A stretch of 64,000 bases of DNA, taken from contig JALQPE010003002.1 in the NCBI GenBank assembly GCA_030407315.1, forward strand, positions 1-64,000, in the 5' to 3' direction. A program made the translations under genes and the position numbers. The notes beneath the pieces were generated by a model, which was not told the origin of the DNA, made no database searches, and worked only from the letters and a program-made list of their open reading frames with translations. Source of the stretch: Asparagopsis taxiformis. Its lineage: Eukaryota > Rhodophyta > Florideophyceae > Bonnemaisoniales > Bonnemaisoniaceae. Each line of letters opens with the position of its first letter. The stretch's first letter is position 1. Shown here piece by piece: positions 11,961-26,144 of the stretch.

Positions 11961-12461
11961 GCTTGCTCCACGTGCAAGCAGGTATTTCAATCTCACCGCA
12001 ACAAAGCTCCACAATGTTACAAATCCCCCACCACAATCGTTCCCTCCATCCATCCATAAAAGAAATAGCGATATGTTGGCTGACCCTTTCAATGCCATCA
12101 CGCACCTCGATTCCAATAAATTGCCGATCAGGTTGAAAATTGCATATCTTTTGCAGAATTTCGGCATTAAAAGTGGTCCCCCAAATGCCCTATGTCACTT
12201 GGCCAGTCAACAGCTCGGCATGGACCACAAATCCCAGAGGTGCAGAACGGAGTGGACTATTGGAATGGGCGAATCCAGGGGGTACTTTTCGTGATTCTCA
12301 TAGGTACCCGCGTATAAAAGAAAACGGCAGAATGAGCGGACAGGATTGAGTGCTGTGAGGGGGTCATAATGAGGATACTCCGCTGGGAAATATGAATGGA
12401 AGTGCAGGATGGGCTCCTGATGGCGCCAGAAAAATAGTTTCGATGTGGAAGCAAAACAAAA

Positions 12462-12581
12462 ACATTCAGCACGAGCGATTCCCGAGTGATCCCTCACCTC
12501 AGTACTAAACTCGCCCGAAGCGACTTAGCTTCCCAGTTCGGGATGGGATGGGGCGCATGTCAGCTTGGTATGGCCGAATGT
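12462..12581 (-). rRNA. 5S ribosomal RNA copy 21
   Basis: Consensus; spacer allele A. First of 18 apparently identical units. Confidence 0.93.
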
Positions 12582-13083
12582 GCTTGCTCCACGTGCAAGC
12601 AGGTATTTCAATCTCACCGCAACAAAGCTCCACAATGTTACAAATCCCCCAACCACAATCGTTCCCTCCATCCATCCATAAAAGAAATAGCGATATGTTG
12701 GCTGACCCTTTCAATGCCATCACGCACCTCGATTCCAATAAATTGCCGATCAGGTTGAAAATTGCATATCTTTTGCAGAATTTCGGCATTAAAAGTGGTC
12801 CCCCAAATGCCCTATGTCACTTGGCCAGTCAACAGCTCGGCATGGACCACAAATCCCAGAGGTGCAGAACGGAGTGGACTATTGGAATGGGCGAATCCAG
12901 GGGGTACTTTTCGTGATTCTCATAGGTACCCGCGTATAAAAGAAAACGGCAGAATGAGCGGACAGGATTGAGTGCTGTGAGGGGGTCATAATGAGGATAC
13001 TCCGCTGGGAAATATGAATGGAAGTGCAGGATGGGCTCCTGATGGCGCCAGAAAAATAGTTTCGATGTGGAAGCAAAACAAAA

Positions 13084-13203
13084 ACATTCAGCACGAGCGA
13101 TTCCCGAGTGATCCCTCACCTCAGTACTAAACTCGCCCGAAGCGACTTAGCTTCCCAGTTCGGGATGGGATGGGGCGCATGTCAGCTTGGTATGGCCGAA
13201 TGT
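13084..13203 (-). rRNA. 5S ribosomal RNA copy 22
   Basis: Consensus; spacer allele A. Confidence 0.93.
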
Positions 13204-13705
13204 GCTTGCTCCACGTGCAAGCAGGTATTTCAATCTCACCGCAACAAAGCTCCACAATGTTACAAATCCCCCAACCACAATCGTTCCCTCCATCCATCCA
13301 TAAAAGAAATAGCGATATGTTGGCTGACCCTTTCAATGCCATCACGCACCTCGATTCCAATAAATTGCCGATCAGGTTGAAAATTGCATATCTTTTGCAG
13401 AATTTCGGCATTAAAAGTGGTCCCCCAAATGCCCTATGTCACTTGGCCAGTCAACAGCTCGGCATGGACCACAAATCCCAGAGGTGCAGAACGGAGTGGA
13501 CTATTGGAATGGGCGAATCCAGGGGGTACTTTTCGTGATTCTCATAGGTACCCGCGTATAAAAGAAAACGGCAGAATGAGCGGACAGGATTGAGTGCTGT
13601 GAGGGGGTCATAATGAGGATACTCCGCTGGGAAATATGAATGGAAGTGCAGGATGGGCTCCTGATGGCGCCAGAAAAATAGTTTCGATGTGGAAGCAAAA
13701 CAAAA

Positions 13706-13825
13706 ACATTCAGCACGAGCGATTCCCGAGTGATCCCTCACCTCAGTACTAAACTCGCCCGAAGCGACTTAGCTTCCCAGTTCGGGATGGGATGGGGCGC
13801 ATGTCAGCTTGGTATGGCCGAATGT
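13706..13825 (-). rRNA. 5S ribosomal RNA copy 23
   Basis: Consensus; spacer allele A. Confidence 0.93.
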
Positions 13826-14327
13826 GCTTGCTCCACGTGCAAGCAGGTATTTCAATCTCACCGCAACAAAGCTCCACAATGTTACAAATCCCCCAACCAC
13901 AATCGTTCCCTCCATCCATCCATAAAAGAAATAGCGATATGTTGGCTGACCCTTTCAATGCCATCACGCACCTCGATTCCAATAAATTGCCGATCAGGTT
14001 GAAAATTGCATATCTTTTGCAGAATTTCGGCATTAAAAGTGGTCCCCCAAATGCCCTATGTCACTTGGCCAGTCAACAGCTCGGCATGGACCACAAATCC
14101 CAGAGGTGCAGAACGGAGTGGACTATTGGAATGGGCGAATCCAGGGGGTACTTTTCGTGATTCTCATAGGTACCCGCGTATAAAAGAAAACGGCAGAATG
14201 AGCGGACAGGATTGAGTGCTGTGAGGGGGTCATAATGAGGATACTCCGCTGGGAAATATGAATGGAAGTGCAGGATGGGCTCCTGATGGCGCCAGAAAAA
14301 TAGTTTCGATGTGGAAGCAAAACAAAA

Positions 14328-14447
14328 ACATTCAGCACGAGCGATTCCCGAGTGATCCCTCACCTCAGTACTAAACTCGCCCGAAGCGACTTAGCTTCCC
14401 AGTTCGGGATGGGATGGGGCGCATGTCAGCTTGGTATGGCCGAATGT
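14328..14447 (-). rRNA. 5S ribosomal RNA copy 24
   Basis: Consensus; spacer allele A. Confidence 0.93.
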
Positions 14448-14949
14448 GCTTGCTCCACGTGCAAGCAGGTATTTCAATCTCACCGCAACAAAGCTCCACA
14501 ATGTTACAAATCCCCCAACCACAATCGTTCCCTCCATCCATCCATAAAAGAAATAGCGATATGTTGGCTGACCCTTTCAATGCCATCACGCACCTCGATT
14601 CCAATAAATTGCCGATCAGGTTGAAAATTGCATATCTTTTGCAGAATTTCGGCATTAAAAGTGGTCCCCCAAATGCCCTATGTCACTTGGCCAGTCAACA
14701 GCTCGGCATGGACCACAAATCCCAGAGGTGCAGAACGGAGTGGACTATTGGAATGGGCGAATCCAGGGGGTACTTTTCGTGATTCTCATAGGTACCCGCG
14801 TATAAAAGAAAACGGCAGAATGAGCGGACAGGATTGAGTGCTGTGAGGGGGTCATAATGAGGATACTCCGCTGGGAAATATGAATGGAAGTGCAGGATGG
14901 GCTCCTGATGGCGCCAGAAAAATAGTTTCGATGTGGAAGCAAAACAAAA

Positions 14950-15069
14950 ACATTCAGCACGAGCGATTCCCGAGTGATCCCTCACCTCAGTACTAAACTC
15001 GCCCGAAGCGACTTAGCTTCCCAGTTCGGGATGGGATGGGGCGCATGTCAGCTTGGTATGGCCGAATGT
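14950..15069 (-). rRNA. 5S ribosomal RNA copy 25
   Basis: Consensus; spacer allele A. Confidence 0.93.
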
Positions 15070-15571
15070 GCTTGCTCCACGTGCAAGCAGGTATTTCAAT
15101 CTCACCGCAACAAAGCTCCACAATGTTACAAATCCCCCAACCACAATCGTTCCCTCCATCCATCCATAAAAGAAATAGCGATATGTTGGCTGACCCTTTC
15201 AATGCCATCACGCACCTCGATTCCAATAAATTGCCGATCAGGTTGAAAATTGCATATCTTTTGCAGAATTTCGGCATTAAAAGTGGTCCCCCAAATGCCC
15301 TATGTCACTTGGCCAGTCAACAGCTCGGCATGGACCACAAATCCCAGAGGTGCAGAACGGAGTGGACTATTGGAATGGGCGAATCCAGGGGGTACTTTTC
15401 GTGATTCTCATAGGTACCCGCGTATAAAAGAAAACGGCAGAATGAGCGGACAGGATTGAGTGCTGTGAGGGGGTCATAATGAGGATACTCCGCTGGGAAA
15501 TATGAATGGAAGTGCAGGATGGGCTCCTGATGGCGCCAGAAAAATAGTTTCGATGTGGAAGCAAAACAAAA

Positions 15572-15691
15572 ACATTCAGCACGAGCGATTCCCGAGTGAT
15601 CCCTCACCTCAGTACTAAACTCGCCCGAAGCGACTTAGCTTCCCAGTTCGGGATGGGATGGGGCGCATGTCAGCTTGGTATGGCCGAATGT
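15572..15691 (-). rRNA. 5S ribosomal RNA copy 26
   Basis: Consensus; spacer allele A. Confidence 0.93.
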
Positions 15692-16193
15692 GCTTGCTCC
15701 ACGTGCAAGCAGGTATTTCAATCTCACCGCAACAAAGCTCCACAATGTTACAAATCCCCCAACCACAATCGTTCCCTCCATCCATCCATAAAAGAAATAG
15801 CGATATGTTGGCTGACCCTTTCAATGCCATCACGCACCTCGATTCCAATAAATTGCCGATCAGGTTGAAAATTGCATATCTTTTGCAGAATTTCGGCATT
15901 AAAAGTGGTCCCCCAAATGCCCTATGTCACTTGGCCAGTCAACAGCTCGGCATGGACCACAAATCCCAGAGGTGCAGAACGGAGTGGACTATTGGAATGG
16001 GCGAATCCAGGGGGTACTTTTCGTGATTCTCATAGGTACCCGCGTATAAAAGAAAACGGCAGAATGAGCGGACAGGATTGAGTGCTGTGAGGGGGTCATA
16101 ATGAGGATACTCCGCTGGGAAATATGAATGGAAGTGCAGGATGGGCTCCTGATGGCGCCAGAAAAATAGTTTCGATGTGGAAGCAAAACAAAA

Positions 16194-16313
16194 ACATTCA
16201 GCACGAGCGATTCCCGAGTGATCCCTCACCTCAGTACTAAACTCGCCCGAAGCGACTTAGCTTCCCAGTTCGGGATGGGATGGGGCGCATGTCAGCTTGG
16301 TATGGCCGAATGT
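16194..16313 (-). rRNA. 5S ribosomal RNA copy 27
   Basis: Consensus; spacer allele A. Confidence 0.93.
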
Positions 16314-16815
16314 GCTTGCTCCACGTGCAAGCAGGTATTTCAATCTCACCGCAACAAAGCTCCACAATGTTACAAATCCCCCAACCACAATCGTTCCCTC
16401 CATCCATCCATAAAAGAAATAGCGATATGTTGGCTGACCCTTTCAATGCCATCACGCACCTCGATTCCAATAAATTGCCGATCAGGTTGAAAATTGCATA
16501 TCTTTTGCAGAATTTCGGCATTAAAAGTGGTCCCCCAAATGCCCTATGTCACTTGGCCAGTCAACAGCTCGGCATGGACCACAAATCCCAGAGGTGCAGA
16601 ACGGAGTGGACTATTGGAATGGGCGAATCCAGGGGGTACTTTTCGTGATTCTCATAGGTACCCGCGTATAAAAGAAAACGGCAGAATGAGCGGACAGGAT
16701 TGAGTGCTGTGAGGGGGTCATAATGAGGATACTCCGCTGGGAAATATGAATGGAAGTGCAGGATGGGCTCCTGATGGCGCCAGAAAAATAGTTTCGATGT
16801 GGAAGCAAAACAAAA

Positions 16816-16935
16816 ACATTCAGCACGAGCGATTCCCGAGTGATCCCTCACCTCAGTACTAAACTCGCCCGAAGCGACTTAGCTTCCCAGTTCGGGATGG
16901 GATGGGGCGCATGTCAGCTTGGTATGGCCGAATGT
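16816..16935 (-). rRNA. 5S ribosomal RNA copy 28
   Basis: Consensus; spacer allele A. Confidence 0.93.
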
Positions 16936-17437
16936 GCTTGCTCCACGTGCAAGCAGGTATTTCAATCTCACCGCAACAAAGCTCCACAATGTTACAAATC
17001 CCCCAACCACAATCGTTCCCTCCATCCATCCATAAAAGAAATAGCGATATGTTGGCTGACCCTTTCAATGCCATCACGCACCTCGATTCCAATAAATTGC
17101 CGATCAGGTTGAAAATTGCATATCTTTTGCAGAATTTCGGCATTAAAAGTGGTCCCCCAAATGCCCTATGTCACTTGGCCAGTCAACAGCTCGGCATGGA
17201 CCACAAATCCCAGAGGTGCAGAACGGAGTGGACTATTGGAATGGGCGAATCCAGGGGGTACTTTTCGTGATTCTCATAGGTACCCGCGTATAAAAGAAAA
17301 CGGCAGAATGAGCGGACAGGATTGAGTGCTGTGAGGGGGTCATAATGAGGATACTCCGCTGGGAAATATGAATGGAAGTGCAGGATGGGCTCCTGATGGC
17401 GCCAGAAAAATAGTTTCGATGTGGAAGCAAAACAAAA

Positions 17438-17557
17438 ACATTCAGCACGAGCGATTCCCGAGTGATCCCTCACCTCAGTACTAAACTCGCCCGAAGCGAC
17501 TTAGCTTCCCAGTTCGGGATGGGATGGGGCGCATGTCAGCTTGGTATGGCCGAATGT
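17438..17557 (-). rRNA. 5S ribosomal RNA copy 29
   Basis: Consensus; spacer allele A. Confidence 0.93.
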
Positions 17558-18059
17558 GCTTGCTCCACGTGCAAGCAGGTATTTCAATCTCACCGCAACA
17601 AAGCTCCACAATGTTACAAATCCCCCAACCACAATCGTTCCCTCCATCCATCCATAAAAGAAATAGCGATATGTTGGCTGACCCTTTCAATGCCATCACG
17701 CACCTCGATTCCAATAAATTGCCGATCAGGTTGAAAATTGCATATCTTTTGCAGAATTTCGGCATTAAAAGTGGTCCCCCAAATGCCCTATGTCACTTGG
17801 CCAGTCAACAGCTCGGCATGGACCACAAATCCCAGAGGTGCAGAACGGAGTGGACTATTGGAATGGGCGAATCCAGGGGGTACTTTTCGTGATTCTCATA
17901 GGTACCCGCGTATAAAAGAAAACGGCAGAATGAGCGGACAGGATTGAGTGCTGTGAGGGGGTCATAATGAGGATACTCCGCTGGGAAATATGAATGGAAG
18001 TGCAGGATGGGCTCCTGATGGCGCCAGAAAAATAGTTTCGATGTGGAAGCAAAACAAAA

Positions 18060-18179
18060 ACATTCAGCACGAGCGATTCCCGAGTGATCCCTCACCTCAG
18101 TACTAAACTCGCCCGAAGCGACTTAGCTTCCCAGTTCGGGATGGGATGGGGCGCATGTCAGCTTGGTATGGCCGAATGT
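18060..18179 (-). rRNA. 5S ribosomal RNA copy 30
   Basis: Consensus; spacer allele A. Confidence 0.93.
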
Positions 18180-18681
18180 GCTTGCTCCACGTGCAAGCAG
18201 GTATTTCAATCTCACCGCAACAAAGCTCCACAATGTTACAAATCCCCCAACCACAATCGTTCCCTCCATCCATCCATAAAAGAAATAGCGATATGTTGGC
18301 TGACCCTTTCAATGCCATCACGCACCTCGATTCCAATAAATTGCCGATCAGGTTGAAAATTGCATATCTTTTGCAGAATTTCGGCATTAAAAGTGGTCCC
18401 CCAAATGCCCTATGTCACTTGGCCAGTCAACAGCTCGGCATGGACCACAAATCCCAGAGGTGCAGAACGGAGTGGACTATTGGAATGGGCGAATCCAGGG
18501 GGTACTTTTCGTGATTCTCATAGGTACCCGCGTATAAAAGAAAACGGCAGAATGAGCGGACAGGATTGAGTGCTGTGAGGGGGTCATAATGAGGATACTC
18601 CGCTGGGAAATATGAATGGAAGTGCAGGATGGGCTCCTGATGGCGCCAGAAAAATAGTTTCGATGTGGAAGCAAAACAAAA

Positions 18682-18801
18682 ACATTCAGCACGAGCGATT
18701 CCCGAGTGATCCCTCACCTCAGTACTAAACTCGCCCGAAGCGACTTAGCTTCCCAGTTCGGGATGGGATGGGGCGCATGTCAGCTTGGTATGGCCGAATG
18801 T
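18682..18801 (-). rRNA. 5S ribosomal RNA copy 31
   Basis: Consensus; spacer allele A. Confidence 0.93.
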
Positions 18802-19303
18802 GCTTGCTCCACGTGCAAGCAGGTATTTCAATCTCACCGCAACAAAGCTCCACAATGTTACAAATCCCCCAACCACAATCGTTCCCTCCATCCATCCATA
18901 AAAGAAATAGCGATATGTTGGCTGACCCTTTCAATGCCATCACGCACCTCGATTCCAATAAATTGCCGATCAGGTTGAAAATTGCATATCTTTTGCAGAA
19001 TTTCGGCATTAAAAGTGGTCCCCCAAATGCCCTATGTCACTTGGCCAGTCAACAGCTCGGCATGGACCACAAATCCCAGAGGTGCAGAACGGAGTGGACT
19101 ATTGGAATGGGCGAATCCAGGGGGTACTTTTCGTGATTCTCATAGGTACCCGCGTATAAAAGAAAACGGCAGAATGAGCGGACAGGATTGAGTGCTGTGA
19201 GGGGGTCATAATGAGGATACTCCGCTGGGAAATATGAATGGAAGTGCAGGATGGGCTCCTGATGGCGCCAGAAAAATAGTTTCGATGTGGAAGCAAAACA
19301 AAA

Positions 19304-19423
19304 ACATTCAGCACGAGCGATTCCCGAGTGATCCCTCACCTCAGTACTAAACTCGCCCGAAGCGACTTAGCTTCCCAGTTCGGGATGGGATGGGGCGCAT
19401 GTCAGCTTGGTATGGCCGAATGT
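19304..19423 (-). rRNA. 5S ribosomal RNA copy 32
   Basis: Consensus; spacer allele A. Confidence 0.93.
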
Positions 19424-19925
19424 GCTTGCTCCACGTGCAAGCAGGTATTTCAATCTCACCGCAACAAAGCTCCACAATGTTACAAATCCCCCAACCACAA
19501 TCGTTCCCTCCATCCATCCATAAAAGAAATAGCGATATGTTGGCTGACCCTTTCAATGCCATCACGCACCTCGATTCCAATAAATTGCCGATCAGGTTGA
19601 AAATTGCATATCTTTTGCAGAATTTCGGCATTAAAAGTGGTCCCCCAAATGCCCTATGTCACTTGGCCAGTCAACAGCTCGGCATGGACCACAAATCCCA
19701 GAGGTGCAGAACGGAGTGGACTATTGGAATGGGCGAATCCAGGGGGTACTTTTCGTGATTCTCATAGGTACCCGCGTATAAAAGAAAACGGCAGAATGAG
19801 CGGACAGGATTGAGTGCTGTGAGGGGGTCATAATGAGGATACTCCGCTGGGAAATATGAATGGAAGTGCAGGATGGGCTCCTGATGGCGCCAGAAAAATA
19901 GTTTCGATGTGGAAGCAAAACAAAA

Positions 19926-20045
19926 ACATTCAGCACGAGCGATTCCCGAGTGATCCCTCACCTCAGTACTAAACTCGCCCGAAGCGACTTAGCTTCCCAG
20001 TTCGGGATGGGATGGGGCGCATGTCAGCTTGGTATGGCCGAATGT
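19926..20045 (-). rRNA. 5S ribosomal RNA copy 33
   Basis: Consensus; spacer allele A. Confidence 0.93.
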
Positions 20046-20547
20046 GCTTGCTCCACGTGCAAGCAGGTATTTCAATCTCACCGCAACAAAGCTCCACAAT
20101 GTTACAAATCCCCCAACCACAATCGTTCCCTCCATCCATCCATAAAAGAAATAGCGATATGTTGGCTGACCCTTTCAATGCCATCACGCACCTCGATTCC
20201 AATAAATTGCCGATCAGGTTGAAAATTGCATATCTTTTGCAGAATTTCGGCATTAAAAGTGGTCCCCCAAATGCCCTATGTCACTTGGCCAGTCAACAGC
20301 TCGGCATGGACCACAAATCCCAGAGGTGCAGAACGGAGTGGACTATTGGAATGGGCGAATCCAGGGGGTACTTTTCGTGATTCTCATAGGTACCCGCGTA
20401 TAAAAGAAAACGGCAGAATGAGCGGACAGGATTGAGTGCTGTGAGGGGGTCATAATGAGGATACTCCGCTGGGAAATATGAATGGAAGTGCAGGATGGGC
20501 TCCTGATGGCGCCAGAAAAATAGTTTCGATGTGGAAGCAAAACAAAA

Positions 20548-20667
20548 ACATTCAGCACGAGCGATTCCCGAGTGATCCCTCACCTCAGTACTAAACTCGC
20601 CCGAAGCGACTTAGCTTCCCAGTTCGGGATGGGATGGGGCGCATGTCAGCTTGGTATGGCCGAATGT
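20548..20667 (-). rRNA. 5S ribosomal RNA copy 34
   Basis: Consensus; spacer allele A. Confidence 0.93.
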
Positions 20668-21169
20668 GCTTGCTCCACGTGCAAGCAGGTATTTCAATCT
20701 CACCGCAACAAAGCTCCACAATGTTACAAATCCCCCAACCACAATCGTTCCCTCCATCCATCCATAAAAGAAATAGCGATATGTTGGCTGACCCTTTCAA
20801 TGCCATCACGCACCTCGATTCCAATAAATTGCCGATCAGGTTGAAAATTGCATATCTTTTGCAGAATTTCGGCATTAAAAGTGGTCCCCCAAATGCCCTA
20901 TGTCACTTGGCCAGTCAACAGCTCGGCATGGACCACAAATCCCAGAGGTGCAGAACGGAGTGGACTATTGGAATGGGCGAATCCAGGGGGTACTTTTCGT
21001 GATTCTCATAGGTACCCGCGTATAAAAGAAAACGGCAGAATGAGCGGACAGGATTGAGTGCTGTGAGGGGGTCATAATGAGGATACTCCGCTGGGAAATA
21101 TGAATGGAAGTGCAGGATGGGCTCCTGATGGCGCCAGAAAAATAGTTTCGATGTGGAAGCAAAACAAAA

Positions 21170-21289
21170 ACATTCAGCACGAGCGATTCCCGAGTGATCC
21201 CTCACCTCAGTACTAAACTCGCCCGAAGCGACTTAGCTTCCCAGTTCGGGATGGGATGGGGCGCATGTCAGCTTGGTATGGCCGAATGT
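21170..21289 (-). rRNA. 5S ribosomal RNA copy 35
   Basis: Consensus; spacer allele A. Confidence 0.93.
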
Positions 21290-21791
21290 GCTTGCTCCAC
21301 GTGCAAGCAGGTATTTCAATCTCACCGCAACAAAGCTCCACAATGTTACAAATCCCCCAACCACAATCGTTCCCTCCATCCATCCATAAAAGAAATAGCG
21401 ATATGTTGGCTGACCCTTTCAATGCCATCACGCACCTCGATTCCAATAAATTGCCGATCAGGTTGAAAATTGCATATCTTTTGCAGAATTTCGGCATTAA
21501 AAGTGGTCCCCCAAATGCCCTATGTCACTTGGCCAGTCAACAGCTCGGCATGGACCACAAATCCCAGAGGTGCAGAACGGAGTGGACTATTGGAATGGGC
21601 GAATCCAGGGGGTACTTTTCGTGATTCTCATAGGTACCCGCGTATAAAAGAAAACGGCAGAATGAGCGGACAGGATTGAGTGCTGTGAGGGGGTCATAAT
21701 GAGGATACTCCGCTGGGAAATATGAATGGAAGTGCAGGATGGGCTCCTGATGGCGCCAGAAAAATAGTTTCGATGTGGAAGCAAAACAAAA

Positions 21792-21911
21792 ACATTCAGC
21801 ACGAGCGATTCCCGAGTGATCCCTCACCTCAGTACTAAACTCGCCCGAAGCGACTTAGCTTCCCAGTTCGGGATGGGATGGGGCGCATGTCAGCTTGGTA
21901 TGGCCGAATGT
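21792..21911 (-). rRNA. 5S ribosomal RNA copy 36
   Basis: Consensus; spacer allele A. Confidence 0.93.
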
Positions 21912-22413
21912 GCTTGCTCCACGTGCAAGCAGGTATTTCAATCTCACCGCAACAAAGCTCCACAATGTTACAAATCCCCCAACCACAATCGTTCCCTCCA
22001 TCCATCCATAAAAGAAATAGCGATATGTTGGCTGACCCTTTCAATGCCATCACGCACCTCGATTCCAATAAATTGCCGATCAGGTTGAAAATTGCATATC
22101 TTTTGCAGAATTTCGGCATTAAAAGTGGTCCCCCAAATGCCCTATGTCACTTGGCCAGTCAACAGCTCGGCATGGACCACAAATCCCAGAGGTGCAGAAC
22201 GGAGTGGACTATTGGAATGGGCGAATCCAGGGGGTACTTTTCGTGATTCTCATAGGTACCCGCGTATAAAAGAAAACGGCAGAATGAGCGGACAGGATTG
22301 AGTGCTGTGAGGGGGTCATAATGAGGATACTCCGCTGGGAAATATGAATGGAAGTGCAGGATGGGCTCCTGATGGCGCCAGAAAAATAGTTTCGATGTGG
22401 AAGCAAAACAAAA

Positions 22414-22533
22414 ACATTCAGCACGAGCGATTCCCGAGTGATCCCTCACCTCAGTACTAAACTCGCCCGAAGCGACTTAGCTTCCCAGTTCGGGATGGGA
22501 TGGGGCGCATGTCAGCTTGGTATGGCCGAATGT
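22414..22533 (-). rRNA. 5S ribosomal RNA copy 37
   Basis: Consensus; spacer allele A. Confidence 0.93.
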
Positions 22534-23035
22534 GCTTGCTCCACGTGCAAGCAGGTATTTCAATCTCACCGCAACAAAGCTCCACAATGTTACAAATCCC
22601 CCAACCACAATCGTTCCCTCCATCCATCCATAAAAGAAATAGCGATATGTTGGCTGACCCTTTCAATGCCATCACGCACCTCGATTCCAATAAATTGCCG
22701 ATCAGGTTGAAAATTGCATATCTTTTGCAGAATTTCGGCATTAAAAGTGGTCCCCCAAATGCCCTATGTCACTTGGCCAGTCAACAGCTCGGCATGGACC
22801 ACAAATCCCAGAGGTGCAGAACGGAGTGGACTATTGGAATGGGCGAATCCAGGGGGTACTTTTCGTGATTCTCATAGGTACCCGCGTATAAAAGAAAACG
22901 GCAGAATGAGCGGACAGGATTGAGTGCTGTGAGGGGGTCATAATGAGGATACTCCGCTGGGAAATATGAATGGAAGTGCAGGATGGGCTCCTGATGGCGC
23001 CAGAAAAATAGTTTCGATGTGGAAGCAAAACAAAA

Positions 23036-23155
23036 ACATTCAGCACGAGCGATTCCCGAGTGATCCCTCACCTCAGTACTAAACTCGCCCGAAGCGACTT
23101 AGCTTCCCAGTTCGGGATGGGATGGGGCGCATGTCAGCTTGGTATGGCCGAATGT
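23036..23155 (-). rRNA. 5S ribosomal RNA copy 38
   Basis: Consensus; spacer allele A. Confidence 0.93.
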
Positions 23156-23657
23156 GCTTGCTCCACGTGCAAGCAGGTATTTCAATCTCACCGCAACAAA
23201 GCTCCACAATGTTACAAATCCCCCAACCACAATCGTTCCCTCCATCCATCCATAAAAGAAATAGCGATATGTTGGCTGACCCTTTCAATGCCATCACGCA
23301 CCTCGATTCCAATAAATTGCCGATCAGGTTGAAAATTGCATATCTTTTGCAGAATTTCGGCATTAAAAGTGGTCCCCCAAATGCCCTATGTCACTTGGCC
23401 AGTCAACAGCTCGGCATGGACCACAAATCCCAGAGGTGCAGAACGGAGTGGACTATTGGAATGGGCGAATCCAGGGGGTACTTTTCGTGATTCTCATAGG
23501 TACCCGCGTATAAAAGAAAACGGCAGAATGAGCGGACAGGATTGAGTGCTGTGAGGGGGTCATAATGAGGATACTCCGCTGGGAAATATGAATGGAAGTG
23601 CAGGATGGGCTCCTGATGGCGCCAGAAAAATAGTTTCGATGTGGAAGCAAAACAAAA

Positions 23658-23777
23658 ACATTCAGCACGAGCGATTCCCGAGTGATCCCTCACCTCAGTA
23701 CTAAACTCGCCCGAAGCGACTTAGCTTCCCAGTTCGGGATGGGATGGGGCGCATGTCAGCTTGGTATGGCCGAATGT
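23658..23777 (-). rRNA. 5S ribosomal RNA copy 39
   Basis: Consensus; spacer has the one-base deletion allele (near 23846). Confidence 0.93.
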
Positions 23778-24278
23778 GCTTGCTCCACGTGCAAGCAGGT
23801 ATTTCAATCTCACCGCAACAAAGCTCCACAATGTTACAAATCCCCCACCACAATCGTTCCCTCCATCCATCCATAAAAGAAATAGCGATATGTTGGCTGA
23901 CCCTTTCAATGCCATCACGCACCTCGATTCCAATAAATTGCCGATCAGGTTGAAAATTGCATATCTTTTGCAGAATTTCGGCATTAAAAGTGGTCCCCCA
24001 AATGCCCTATGTCACTTGGCCAGTCAACAGCTCGGCATGGACCACAAATCCCAGAGGTGCAGAACGGAGTGGACTATTGGAATGGGCGAATCCAGGGGGT
24101 ACTTTTCGTGATTCTCATAGGTACCCGCGTATAAAAGAAAACGGCAGAATGAGCGGACAGGATTGAGTGCTGTGAGGGGGTCATAATGAGGATACTCCGC
24201 TGGGAAATATGAATGGAAGTGCAGGATGGGCTCCTGATGGCGCCAGAAAAATAGTTTCGATGTGGAAGCAAAACAAAA

Positions 24279-24398
24279 ACATTCAGCACGAGCGATTCCC
24301 GAGTGATCCCTCACCTCAGTACTAAACTCGCCCGAAGCGACTTAGCTTCCCAGTTCGGGATGGGATGGGGCGCATGTCAGCTTGGTATGGCCGAATGT
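24279..24398 (-). rRNA. 5S ribosomal RNA copy 40
   Basis: Consensus; spacer allele A. Confidence 0.93.
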
Positions 24399-24900
24399 GC
24401 TTGCTCCACGTGCAAGCAGGTATTTCAATCTCACCGCAACAAAGCTCCACAATGTTACAAATCCCCCAACCACAATCGTTCCCTCCATCCATCCATAAAA
24501 GAAATAGCGATATGTTGGCTGACCCTTTCAATGCCATCACGCACCTCGATTCCAATAAATTGCCGATCAGGTTGAAAATTGCATATCTTTTGCAGAATTT
24601 CGGCATTAAAAGTGGTCCCCCAAATGCCCTATGTCACTTGGCCAGTCAACAGCTCGGCATGGACCACAAATCCCAGAGGTGCAGAACGGAGTGGACTATT
24701 GGAATGGGCGAATCCAGGGGGTACTTTTCGTGATTCTCATAGGTACCCGCGTATAAAAGAAAACGGCAGAATGAGCGGACAGGATTGAGTGCTGTGAGGG
24801 GGTCATAATGAGGATACTCCGCTGGGAAATATGAATGGAAGTGCAGGATGGGCTCCTGATGGCGCCAGAAAAATAGTTTCGATGTGGAAGCAAAACAAAA

Positions 24901-25020
24901 ACATTCAGCACGAGCGATTCCCGAGTGATCCCTCACCTCAGTACTAAACTCGCCCGAAGCGACTTAGCTTCCCAGTTCGGGATGGGATGGGGCGCATGTC
25001 AGCTTGGTATGGCCGAATGT
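24901..25020 (-). rRNA. 5S ribosomal RNA copy 41
   Basis: Consensus; spacer allele A. Confidence 0.93.
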
Positions 25021-25522
25021 GCTTGCTCCACGTGCAAGCAGGTATTTCAATCTCACCGCAACAAAGCTCCACAATGTTACAAATCCCCCAACCACAATCG
25101 TTCCCTCCATCCATCCATAAAAGAAATAGCGATATGTTGGCTGACCCTTTCAATGCCATCACGCACCTCGATTCCAATAAATTGCCGATCAGGTTGAAAA
25201 TTGCATATCTTTTGCAGAATTTCGGCATTAAAAGTGGTCCCCCAAATGCCCTATGTCACTTGGCCAGTCAACAGCTCGGCATGGACCACAAATCCCAGAG
25301 GTGCAGAACGGAGTGGACTATTGGAATGGGCGAATCCAGGGGGTACTTTTCGTGATTCTCATAGGTACCCGCGTATAAAAGAAAACGGCAGAATGAGCGG
25401 ACAGGATTGAGTGCTGTGAGGGGGTCATAATGAGGATACTCCGCTGGGAAATATGAATGGAAGTGCAGGATGGGCTCCTGATGGCGCCAGAAAAATAGTT
25501 TCGATGTGGAAGCAAAACAAAA

Positions 25523-25642
25523 ACATTCAGCACGAGCGATTCCCGAGTGATCCCTCACCTCAGTACTAAACTCGCCCGAAGCGACTTAGCTTCCCAGTTC
25601 GGGATGGGATGGGGCGCATGTCAGCTTGGTATGGCCGAATGT
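25523..25642 (-). rRNA. 5S ribosomal RNA copy 42
   Basis: Consensus; spacer allele A. Confidence 0.93.
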
Positions 25643-26144
25643 GCTTGCTCCACGTGCAAGCAGGTATTTCAATCTCACCGCAACAAAGCTCCACAATGTT
25701 ACAAATCCCCCAACCACAATCGTTCCCTCCATCCATCCATAAAAGAAATAGCGATATGTTGGCTGACCCTTTCAATGCCATCACGCACCTCGATTCCAAT
25801 AAATTGCCGATCAGGTTGAAAATTGCATATCTTTTGCAGAATTTCGGCATTAAAAGTGGTCCCCCAAATGCCCTATGTCACTTGGCCAGTCAACAGCTCG
25901 GCATGGACCACAAATCCCAGAGGTGCAGAACGGAGTGGACTATTGGAATGGGCGAATCCAGGGGGTACTTTTCGTGATTCTCATAGGTACCCGCGTATAA
26001 AAGAAAACGGCAGAATGAGCGGACAGGATTGAGTGCTGTGAGGGGGTCATAATGAGGATACTCCGCTGGGAAATATGAATGGAAGTGCAGGATGGGCTCC
26101 TGATGGCGCCAGAAAAATAGTTTCGATGTGGAAGCAAAACAAAA